Assembly: GCA_950075905.1 (NCBI GenBank)
Contig: CATMVR010000122.1
Span: 1 to 9,788, forward strand
DNA: 9,788 nt
Origin: an uncultured Persicitalea sp.
GTDB lineage: Bacteria; Bacteroidota; Bacteroidia; Cytophagales; Spirosomataceae
Direction of reading: 5' to 3'
In this document: in pieces, positions 1-5,154 of the stretch
How the letters are laid out: every line of letters begins with the position of its first letter
Numbering within the stretch: the first letter of the stretch is position 1
Notes under the pieces: model-generated
Database searches by the model: none
Seen by the model: only the letters and a program-made list of their open reading frames with translations
Told to the model about the DNA's origin: nothing
Translations under genes and position numbers: made by a program

Positions 1-829
1 CATCAACGGGCAGGATGTGGAATACGTTACCGAAACCATCGAAACCAACTGTGAAGACAACCCGGTCATACCCGGCGGCTGGTGGTGGGGCGGTGCCTGG
101 CGCATGATGGACATGGCCTTCAGCAGCGCCGCCGAAGCTGCCTCACCGGGCGGCGGCGACGGACAGGGCGGCTCGATGGCCCGCTTTGCCCTGTACGACC
201 ACTACCTATACACGGTGGGGCAGAACGAAATGTTGCTTTTCGACATCTCCACGCCTACCAAGCCGGCCAGTTTTTCTACCATTAACCTCGGCTGGGGCAT
301 TGAAACAATCTTTCCCTACAAGGATAAGCTCTTCATCGGCTCTATGACGGGCATGCACATTTACGACAACAGCAATCCGGCCAAGCCAGAAAAGCTGTCG
401 GTATTCCAGCACATGATGGCCTGCGACCCGGTGGTAGTACACGACAACGTGGCCTACGTCACCCTGCGCTCAGGTACTGCCTGCCGCGCCGGGCAAAATC
501 AGCTTGATCTGGTGGACATAAGCGATCTGACGCGTCCCCAACTGATCAAAAGCTATCCCATGCAGAACCCACATGGCCTGGGCGTTGACTTCCCGACGCT
601 GTACCTATGCGAAGGGCAGTACGGTATGAAGGTATTTGATGTGAAAGATCCTTTTGCGGTAGATAAAAACCTCATCACCCATTTTAAGGACATGGACGCC
701 TACGACGTAATTCCTCTGGGTAAAAACCTGATGCTGATTGGCAAAGATGGTTTATACCAGTATGATATCAGCAATCTGCGTCAGCTGCGGCAATTGAGTA
801 AGATTCCAGTAGGTAAAGTGCAAATCTGA
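1..829 (+). CDS. LVIVD-repeat beta-propeller protein, 5' end outside window
   Basis: The frame is open from base 2, so the gene starts upstream of the window and about 275 residues of its C-terminal part are visible. The GTG at 17 is internal. After a Trp/Gly-rich stretch and a Gly/Ser-rich linker (bases 80-180) come repeated units of about 40 residues of the LVIVD type. Each has a 'hydrophobic strand, LxxFDISxPxxP' pattern: LLFDISTPTKP, MHIYDNSNPAKP, LDLVDISDLTRP, MKVFDVKDPFAV, LYQYDISNLRQL. Such repeats build beta-propellers in secreted or surface proteins of Bacteroidota, and the ligand is unknown. The export signal and lipobox, if present, lie off-window. The next gene starts 6 bp after the stop, so the two are probably co-transcribed. 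Family assignment is confident; molecular function is not known. Confidence 0.85.
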   Translation, partial: INGQDVEYVTETIETNCEDNPVIPGGWWWGGAWRMMDMAFSSAAEAASPGGGDGQGGSMARFALYDHYLYTVGQNEMLLFDISTPTKPASFSTINLGWGIETIFPYKDKLFIGSMTGMHIYDNSNPAKPEKLSVFQHMMACDPVVVHDNVAYVTLRSGTACRAGQNQLDLVDISDLTRPQLIKSYPMQNPHGLGVDFPTLYLCEGQYGMKVFDVKDPFAVDKNLITHFKDMDAYDVIPLGKNLMLIGKDGLYQYDISNLRQLRQLSKIPVGKVQI

Positions 830-835
830 TTAGCC

Positions 836-1426
836 ATGAAAAAAATATTCTTCATTGTGGGCTTGCTGGCGGCCGTGTTGCCGGCATTCTCCCAAAGTAC
901 TTTCCAACGGCACTACATCAATCAGACCGAAGTAGGGGCTTTGTTTGGGCGGGTACGCTACGATGCCAACAACGGTTGGGGCGGCTCCCCCTCCTACCAG
1001 GTACAAAACCGTGTGAATCTTACCTTGCAAACCTTCAACGGTGTGCAGTACTCGCCCCGGCTGGGCGTGGGCATTACTACCGGCATTGACTGGTATACCT
1101 CGGCTCTGCTGAACCCCATTGCTTTGGGGGCACGCTACGATCTGGCAGGAAAGAAGAACGTTCGTCTGTACGCCAGTGCGGATGCCGGCTACGGTTTTGC
1201 GTGGTTTCACCAAAGCCCCGACGGCTACAATACCAAAGGTGGCCTGATGCTAAACCCCGGCATTGGCCTGCGGATGGGCAAGCCCGACGGAGCGGCCTAT
1301 ACGCTCTCTTTTTCCTATAAACGCCAGAATGCCTCAGTAAATAAGCCCCCACTATCCAACGAAACTAGCCGCACCGAAGAGCGCGAATACAACCGCCTGG
1401 TAGTGCGGATGGGCATTAGTTTTTGA
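836..1426 (+). CDS. Small exported outer-membrane beta-barrel-like protein
   Basis: This is a protein of 196 residues with a clear Sec signal peptide: Lys-Lys at 2-3, hydrophobic core 4-17, and probable cleavage near AFS-Q at about residue 19-20. The mature part alternates polar and hydrophobic residues, is rich in Tyr, Gly and Asn, and ends in a strand with terminal Phe (RLVVRMGISF). That ending is typical of outer-membrane beta-barrels recognised by the BAM complex. Its length would suit an 8-strand barrel. It starts 6 bp after the LVIVD gene and is followed by a lipoprotein gene, so all three products are probably envelope-located. There is no Shine-Dalgarno sequence, as is usual in this phylum. 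I do not recognise a specific family. The beta-barrel call comes from sequence pattern only; a periplasmic beta-rich protein is the alternative. Confidence 0.7.
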   Translation: MKKIFFIVGLLAAVLPAFSQSTFQRHYINQTEVGALFGRVRYDANNGWGGSPSYQVQNRVNLTLQTFNGVQYSPRLGVGITTGIDWYTSALLNPIALGARYDLAGKKNVRLYASADAGYGFAWFHQSPDGYNTKGGLMLNPGIGLRMGKPDGAAYTLSFSYKRQNASVNKPPLSNETSRTEEREYNRLVVRMGISF

Positions 1427-1436
1427 ATTATTAGCC

Positions 1437-1460
1437 ATGAAAAATAAAGTCAATCGATGA
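1437..1460 (+). promoter_or_regulatory. Possible 7-codon leader ORF coupled to the lipoprotein gene
   Basis: Seven codons (MKNKVNR) begin at an ATG 10 bp after the stop of the beta-barrel gene. They end in a TGA that overlaps the next gene's ATG as ATGA. The initiation region (1430-1444) is a 15-base exact copy of the one used by the upstream gene (829-843), so ribosomes could plausibly load here. If so, the lipoprotein would be translated by stop/start coupling. There is no evidence that the peptide itself matters. Confidence 0.3.
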
Positions 1461-1927
1461 AAAAGACGTTTTATCTGCAGGCAGCGGTATTGCTGTTTTT
1501 AGCCGCAGCCTATCAGTGTGAAAAGAAGGAAGAGGTAAATCCTGACACGATTGTGTGCGTAGCCAATGCCTCGCTGGAAGGTACCTGGCGGCTGCAAGCT
1601 TATCAGGATCTGGCCACCGGCACGCTCAACCCTGATCCTGACCCCAAAGGCCGGGGCGTGGTGTTTACTTTTACAGAAGAAGGCAAATCCGGTAAGATAG
1701 CGGGTCATACGGTAGCTAATACCATATTTGGTAGCTACGTAAAGGGCAGTTCCTGTGATCTGGAACAGGTAACTTTTGGCGGGACTAAGGTAGGTGAGCC
1801 GACTTCGTGGAGTTCCAAAGCCTGGACCGCTATGAATGGGGCAGAAAGCTTCAAACAAGGGGGCGATCGGCTCTACATTGACTTCAATAAGCGCTCGGAG
1901 CGAATGATTTTTGAACGTCAACGGTAA
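1457..1927 (+). CDS. META/lipocalin-like lipoprotein
   Basis: This protein of 156 residues has a lipoprotein signal: KK at 2-3, hydrophobic core 5-18, and a lipobox-like AYQC with the acceptor Cys at 21. The Cys is followed by EKKEE. An acidic or charged stretch just after the Cys resembles the signal that sends Bacteroidota lipoproteins to the cell surface, so surface exposure is possible. The mature part opens with a lipocalin-type GTWRL motif at about 45-49. It continues with beta-rich sequence (TFTEEGKSGKIAG, FGSYVKGSSCDL, GGDRLYIDF) of the kind seen in META/HslJ-like and lipocalin-like domains. A small ligand or envelope-stress role would fit such folds but is not shown here. The last 44 bp overlap the convergent glycosyltransferase gene, and the TAA stop lies in the outer arm of a palindrome. 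Confidence 0.7.
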   Translation: MKKTFYLQAAVLLFLAAAYQCEKKEEVNPDTIVCVANASLEGTWRLQAYQDLATGTLNPDPDPKGRGVVFTFTEEGKSGKIAGHTVANTIFGSYVKGSSCDLEQVTFGGTKVGEPTSWSSKAWTAMNGAESFKQGGDRLYIDFNKRSERMIFERQR

Positions 1928-3050
1928 CGGCTTTGACGCTGACAGCGTTTAAAACGCTGTCAGCGTTGGTAGTTACCGCTTCCAGATGCTTCACAAACAA
2001 CCGGCTGGTTTCGCCGCACCAGGCCTGAAACTCCGCCTGCGGACTTTGATAATAGGGTAGAAAATCGGCAAGCACCGACAAGTCAAAGGTACGCGCCGAA
2101 GCACCGGCGCCCGACAACACGCCATCAATGGCATTACAAGCCTGCTCAAAGTGCTTTGGCACGGGCACCATCAATACGGGTTTTCCCAGATACATGGCCT
2201 CGCACACCGACTCAAAACCGGCCGTGGTAACCAGGGCGCGGCACTGCTCCATCATGCGCAGGTACCTGGGGCCGTTGAGGCGGTGAAAGGTAAGCGTATC
2301 GTCAATCTTTTGCACTTCGGGCGCGTCGGGATTGTCCCAGAAACAATGCAGGGGTAGCTCAGGATTGTCCTTATGCCAGGCAATGATTTGCCGGCTCAGG
2401 CTGTGGTGGGTCATGTATACCAGGGCAAAATCGCCGGTAGCGGGCCGGAGATTTTTTACATCGCGCCGTAGCAGTGGTGGTACGATAGTAAGGCCATGGC
2501 CGGTTTCCTGCTCAAAGCGGCGAAAAGACAGTGCCAGTTTTTTGTGGGCACCCAGGGCCGTCAGGCGGGTGTTGAAATTAACAATCTGACGATCCAGCCA
2601 GCTATTTTTGGGAAAAGGAAATTGCGGGTGAAGGAGCAGGTACTGATGCGCCACGCATACCATGGGTGCCGCTGGACGATAGAGCAGGTTGTAAAAACCG
2701 CCCAGTACCTCATAAAAATTGACGATCAGATCTGGCTTCACGTTTTGTACCGTTTCATCAATAGCCCGCAGGCTACGGGCATACCTCCCCCCCCGCCGCA
2801 GGTGCGTGCGGATGGTCTTACCAATGTTGATACTGCCTTTATTAGTGTCGTAAATCAGGTTAGGACTTAGAAAAGGCTGCACAGGAGCCTCTATTTGCTC
2901 TGTGAAGAAGCAGGGAACCTCCCGACCCGCGGCTTTCCCGACCAAAACGGCCGACAATTCGTGCCCGGCATCCCGCAGAATCTGCTGCAATGCGATGGCC
3001 TGTGTGAGGTGGCCGCGGCCTTCTCCCTGAATGATAAACAGAACCTTCAT
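1884..3050 (-). CDS. GT-B glycosyltransferase (MurG/GT28-like)
   Basis: This protein of 388 residues has the two-domain GT-B layout. The N-terminal acceptor domain opens with a Rossmann strand and Gly-rich loop (MKVLFIIQGEGRGHLTQA, 1-18). The C-terminal donor domain carries TTAGFESVCEAMYLGKPVLMVP (275-296) and the following FEQACNA (301-307), which resembles the UDP-sugar binding region of MurG-like enzymes. It probably transfers a sugar to a lipid or envelope acceptor at the inner membrane face; donor and acceptor cannot be told from sequence. It follows the LpxH-like phosphoesterase gene by 15 bp, so the two probably form one transcript and act on related lipid substrates. Two oddities stand out: a G8 homopolymer at codons 86-89, and a palindrome that encodes residues about 362-372, so the C-terminal tail after about 360 is probably not part of the conserved fold. 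Confidence 0.85.
   Translation of the reverse strand: MKVLFIIQGEGRGHLTQAIALQQILRDAGHELSAVLVGKAAGREVPCFFTEQIEAPVQPFLSPNLIYDTNKGSINIGKTIRTHLRRGGRYARSLRAIDETVQNVKPDLIVNFYEVLGGFYNLLYRPAAPMVCVAHQYLLLHPQFPFPKNSWLDRQIVNFNTRLTALGAHKKLALSFRRFEQETGHGLTIVPPLLRRDVKNLRPATGDFALVYMTHHSLSRQIIAWHKDNPELPLHCFWDNPDAPEVQKIDDTLTFHRLNGPRYLRMMEQCRALVTTAGFESVCEAMYLGKPVLMVPVPKHFEQACNAIDGVLSGAGASARTFDLSVLADFLPYYQSPQAEFQAWCGETSRLFVKHLEAVTTNADSVLNAVSVKAVTVDVQKSFAPSAY
1922..1978. repeat. Nested palindrome at the convergent gene ends (REP-like)
   Basis: A perfect 15-bp inverted repeat (1936-1950 against 1952-1966, one-base spacer) is enclosed by a second 7-bp inverted pair (CGGTAAC at 1922-1928, GTTACCG at 1972-1978). Each inner arm is itself nearly palindromic (CGCTG-A-CAGCG), so a cloverleaf-like fold is also possible. 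It starts at the stop of the lipoprotein gene and lies within the last 35 codons of the glycosyltransferase gene. It could end transcription from both sides, but there is no T-run after the stem, so it is not a classical intrinsic terminator. A dispersed palindromic repeat element is the other reading. Confidence 0.85.
2787..2794 (-). repeat. G8 homopolymer tract inside the glycosyltransferase gene
   Basis: Eight C on the plus strand give eight G on the coding strand, spanning codons 86-89 (CGG GGG GGG AGG). Loss of one G leads to a TGA about 18 codons later; gain of one G leads to a TAG within about 8 codons. Either change would remove about three quarters of the enzyme. The frame is intact in this sequence. 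Confidence 0.9.
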
Positions 3051-3065
3051 GCTTTATAGATCTGA

Positions 3066-3956
3066 TTAGCTTATTTTTCGGATCGTGTCGCTACCGCTAA
3101 TCCCCGGATTAGATGGAGATGCCGTGGCGTTTGAAAAAGCAACCATGCGTTCTTTACGACCAAAAAACTCCGAAACCATCGTTTCTTCGCTGTGCTCGTC
3201 GTCTTTATGGCTGGACTCATTGTAGTACAGCAGACTCCAGTTGCCTTCAAAATCTTCCACCAGCGCACTCATGGATTCCACCCAGTCGCCTGAGTTCATG
3301 TAGGTTATACCGTCGATATCCCGGATAGCCGGTTGGTGAATATGCCCGCAGATGATGCCGTCGCAATTGCGGGAGCGGGCCAGTTCGGTGAGTTTCTCTT
3401 CAAAATCGGAGATATAGTTCACGGCCATTTTTACCCGCTGTTTGATTTTCTGTGAGAGCGAATAGTAAGGCCGGCCGCGCCAGGCTCGATACCCGTTGTA
3501 AAGTTTATTCAGCCACAGCAGAAAGGTATACCCTACATCGCCCAGGTAGGCTAGCCATTTAAAGCCCGTGGTGACGGAGTCGAAAACATCGCCATGGGTG
3601 ATGTAAAAGCGCTTATTGCCCGATTTTAGAATATAGTCTTTCCGGAGTTGAAACTGCTTGCCGAGTCGGAGAGGCATAATCTGATCCAGAAAATCATCAT
3701 GGTTCCCCCGCAGGTAAATGACCTTGGTACGGTGGTCGTCCATCATTTTCAGCATAACCTTGAAAAAACCCGTGTGCTTGCGTTTCCACGAGCCGTACTT
3801 CTTCAATTGCCAGCCGTCAATGATATCACCGTTTAGAATTAACTTTTTGCAGGTGTACTGTTTGAGAAAATTCGTGACTTCCTTAGCTTTTGAACCATTG
3901 GTACCCAGGTGAAGGTCAGAAATAATGATGGTTCGGAATACGGTTTGTACTTTCAT
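3066..3956 (-). CDS. LpxH-like metallophosphoesterase (UDP-2,3-diacylglucosamine diphosphatase family)
   Basis: This protein of 296 residues belongs to the calcineurin-like phosphoesterases and has every metal-binding motif. These are SDLHLG (Asp14, His16), NGDIIDGW (Asp44), RGNHDD (Asn85, His86), THGDVFD (His121) and CGHIHQP (His205, His207). GDIIDGW and the spacing match the LpxH branch, which cleaves UDP-2,3-diacylglucosamine to lipid X in lipid A synthesis at the inner membrane. The motifs establish a metal-dependent phosphoesterase; the lipid A substrate is inferred from the family. The sequence after about residue 245 (charged, then Ser/Asn-rich) extends beyond the core domain and looks disordered. 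It is the first gene of a minus-strand pair, 15 bp before the glycosyltransferase, which supports a glycolipid role. Confidence 0.85.
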   Translation of the reverse strand: MKVQTVFRTIIISDLHLGTNGSKAKEVTNFLKQYTCKKLILNGDIIDGWQLKKYGSWKRKHTGFFKVMLKMMDDHRTKVIYLRGNHDDFLDQIMPLRLGKQFQLRKDYILKSGNKRFYITHGDVFDSVTTGFKWLAYLGDVGYTFLLWLNKLYNGYRAWRGRPYYSLSQKIKQRVKMAVNYISDFEEKLTELARSRNCDGIICGHIHQPAIRDIDGITYMNSGDWVESMSALVEDFEGNWSLLYYNESSHKDDEHSEETMVSEFFGRKERMVAFSNATASPSNPGISGSDTIRKIS

Positions 3957-4186
3957 AGTACAAATATCAATAAACCATGTTACCTGGGTATGAAGGGCTT
4001 ATAAACTACAAGTAAAGTATAACTATCCCAAGATTGGCCTTGTTAACATTCTCTTAACATCCATAAGATGAGGAAGTTGAGGTGTAGGCTACCGAAAAAA
4101 CGTACATACCATTTTTCTGTCCCTTTTTTTCGCTCATCCCAAGGAGGGGGATCATTTATCCTAAATCCTCATAGGGATTTTCTTCT
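3957..4186. other. Non-coding, AT-rich region upstream of the phosphoesterase and of the SPFH remnant
   Basis: No open frame of interest is seen on either strand. On the minus strand, GATATTTG (3961-3968) differs from the TAnnTTTG consensus by one base and lies 4 bp before the phosphoesterase ATG. No -33 TTG is at the expected distance, so it is a weak promoter candidate. A TTAACAT motif occurs twice around 4040-4060. A short stem (AAATCC with GGATTT) lies at about 4164-4180. The join between this region and SPFH-like sequence falls near 4186 and probably marks a deletion endpoint. Confidence 0.5.
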
Positions 4187-4417
4187 GCCGGCGCCATGCT
4201 GCAGCGGCAGCAGGCGAGTGCCGTGGTAGCCGCCCGCCGGCAGATTGTGGACGGGGCCGTGGGCATGGTAGATATGGCCCTGACCCAATTGGCTGATAAA
4301 GGCATTGTAAACCTGGATGAAGAGCGCAAGGCGGCCATGGTAAGCAATTTGCTGGTAGCTTTGTGTAGTGATAAAGCGGCGGCTCCCATCGTGAACGCCG
4401 GAACCCTGTATCCCTGA
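4187..4417 (+). pseudogene. C-terminal remnant of an SPFH/band-7 domain protein
   Basis: The last about 76 codons read AGAMLQRQQASAVVAARRQIVDGAVGMVDMAL and end in NAGTLYP. From memory, this is the C-terminal end of Bacteroidota SPFH-domain proteins, where it follows a segment like YAPEIA. Those proteins are usually close to 290 residues, with N-terminal membrane segments and the SPFH domain. Here similarity stops just before the AGAM segment: the frame hits a TAG at 4172-4174, and no membrane or SPFH segment is found upstream in any frame. The gene therefore lacks about three quarters of its 5' part. A short protein could start at the ATG at 4196, but no promoter or ribosome site supports it. 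The intact RHH gene follows after 2 bp, as I recall for full-length relatives. The alternative is that the fragment is a functional stand-alone domain. Confidence 0.7.
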
Positions 4418-4419
4418 GT

Positions 4420-4584
4420 ATGGCGGAAAAGAAGGCATTTGTATTACGCGTAAACCCGGAGATGCTCAAAGAGCTGGAAGCCTGGACACAGGAGGACTTC
4501 CGCAGTGTAAACGGGCAGATCGAGTATCTGCTCAGCGAAGCACTGCGGAAGCGTCGGCGTACGCGGGGGAGGGACAAAGAGTAA
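4420..4584 (+). CDS. Arc-type ribbon-helix-helix DNA-binding protein
   Basis: This small protein of 54 residues starts 2 bp after the SPFH remnant. It shows the RHH layout: a short beta-strand KKAFVLRV (4-11), helix A at about 13-27 (PEMLKELEAWTQEDF), then RSVNGQIEYLLSEAL (28-42). The last segment closely resembles helix B of phage Arc repressor (RSVNSEIYQRV). The tail is strongly basic (KRRRTRGRDK, 44-53). RHH proteins bind DNA as dimers through the paired strands. The expected partner is the SPFH gene, with which such genes are often paired in Bacteroidota (from memory). With that gene broken, the RHH may be an orphan regulator or simply undecayed. It probably lacks its original promoter. 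Confidence 0.8.
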   Translation: MAEKKAFVLRVNPEMLKELEAWTQEDFRSVNGQIEYLLSEALRKRRRTRGRDKE

Positions 4585-4622
4585 CGGGGGTAATCATTGC
4601 CCGGAATCTCACTAACATTTGT

Positions 4623-4630
4623 TATTTTTG
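4623..4630 (+). promoter_or_regulatory. Bacteroidota-type -7 promoter element before the DUF433 gene
   Basis: TATTTTTG matches TAnnTTTG exactly and lies 16 bp before the ATG at 4647. A TTG at 4597-4599 is 23 bp upstream, slightly more than the usual 19-21 bp, so the -33 part is weaker. It would drive the DUF433 gene and gatC together with a very short leader. Confidence 0.45.
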
Positions 4631-4646
4631 TTAAAAGTATCTGCCA

Positions 4647-4847
4647 ATGAAAACTCAATTTAACTACATCACTGCTGATCCGGGAATTCTGGGAGGAAAG
4701 CCTATTATCAAAGGTACCCGCATTAGCGTTCAGCTGATTTTGGAATGGCTAGCCAATGGGTCATCCATAGAGCAAATAATAGAAGAGTTTCCCCAGTTGG
4801 AACATAAGGCAGTTCGCGAAGCAGTTTTAATTGCCCACAAGAAATAA
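4647..4847 (+). CDS. DUF433 family protein (VapB-like antitoxin type), orphan
   Basis: This protein of 66 residues carries the DUF433 signature: ITADPGILGGKPIIKGTRISVQLILEWLANGSSIEQIIEEFPQL (8-51), with the core GGKPIIKGTRI at 16-26. It ends with a helix around REAVLIAHKK. DUF433 is a small winged/HTH-like domain usually found as the antitoxin half next to a DUF5615 PIN-like nuclease gene. No such toxin gene follows: the next gene is gatC, 4 bp downstream, and nothing toxin-like lies upstream. The protein is a little shorter than the usual 70-80 residues, mainly at the C-terminal end where toxin contact might be expected. It may be a solitary remnant, an autoregulator of gatC, or an antidote to a toxin encoded elsewhere. 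The domain call is strong; the role is inferred. Confidence 0.85.
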   Translation: MKTQFNYITADPGILGGKPIIKGTRISVQLILEWLANGSSIEQIIEEFPQLEHKAVREAVLIAHKK

Positions 4848-4851
4848 GAAC

Positions 4852-5139
4852 ATGAAAATAGACCACAACGCACTGCATAAAATTGCCCACTTGGCCCGGC
4901 TGGAAGTAAAACCCGAAGAGGAAGAAGCCCTGCTGGCCAGTATGGAAAACGTACTGACCTGGATGGAACAGCTCAACGAACTCGATACCGAGGGCGTAGA
5001 GCCACTGACCCATATCACGGGGGAAGTGAACAACTGGCGCGAAGACGTGTCAAAAAATGCGCTGTCGCGCGAGGAAGGCCTGAAAAATGCCCCCAGCCAC
5101 GATGAGATCTACATTAAGGTACCCAAAGTGATTGAGTAA
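4852..5139 (+). CDS. gatC: Asp-tRNA(Asn)/Glu-tRNA(Gln) amidotransferase subunit C
   Basis: This protein of 95 residues has the GatC pattern: an N-terminal helix with IAHLARLEV (11-19), EALLASMENVLTWMEQLNELDTEGVEPLTH (25-54), the REDV segment (63-66), then NAPSHDEIYIKVPKVIE at the end (79-95). GatC wraps around and stabilises GatA in the GatCAB complex, which amidates Glu-tRNA(Gln) and/or Asp-tRNA(Asn) in the cytoplasm. gatA and gatB are not in the window, so the complex is encoded at separate loci. I chose the ATG at 4852. The frame can be extended to a TTG at 4831, but that would overlap the DUF433 gene and add non-conserved residues. It is probably co-transcribed with the DUF433 gene. It converges on the nitrilase gene with a 12-bp gap and no obvious terminator. 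Confidence 0.95.
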   Translation: MKIDHNALHKIAHLARLEVKPEEEEALLASMENVLTWMEQLNELDTEGVEPLTHITGEVNNWREDVSKNALSREEGLKNAPSHDEIYIKVPKVIE

Positions 5140-5154
5140 GCAGAGAAGGTTTTA
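5136..5154 (+). repeat. Short direct repeat at the 3' end of the nitrilase gene (copy 1)
   Basis: GTAAGCAGAGAAGGTTTTA here matches 5944-5964 (GATAGGCAGTAGAAGGTTTTA), with one mismatch and two single-base insertions; 11 bases (AGAAGGTTTTA) are identical. The repeat covers the stop codons of both gatC and the nitrilase gene. Copy 2 sits where the nitrilase gene should begin. Confidence 0.6.

Noticed and set aside
2496..2870. Plus-strand frame with a run of five prolines opposite the glycosyltransferase gene
   Set aside because: It is antisense to a well-supported enzyme; the prolines only reflect the C8 run.
824..3070. Shared 11-mer ATCTGATTAGC at 824-834 and 3060-3070
   Set aside because: An 11-base match is expected several times by chance in 10 kb, and the two sites have no common context.
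4140..4146. Perfect Shine-Dalgarno-like AAGGAGG
   Set aside because: No ATG, GTG or TTG follows at a usable distance, and the phylum makes little use of such sites; a frame reading on from it meets a stop within a few codons.
4164..4180. Stem AAATCC/GGATTT followed by TTTTC, terminator-like
   Set aside because: Only six pairs, half of them A-T, and no gene upstream on that strand whose transcript it would end.
4161..4658. A 165-codon minus-strand open frame opposite the SPFH remnant and the RHH gene
   Set aside because: Its product has no recognisable domain and is low-complexity (Ser/Arg/Pro), while the plus strand encodes two recognisable conserved sequences in the same place.
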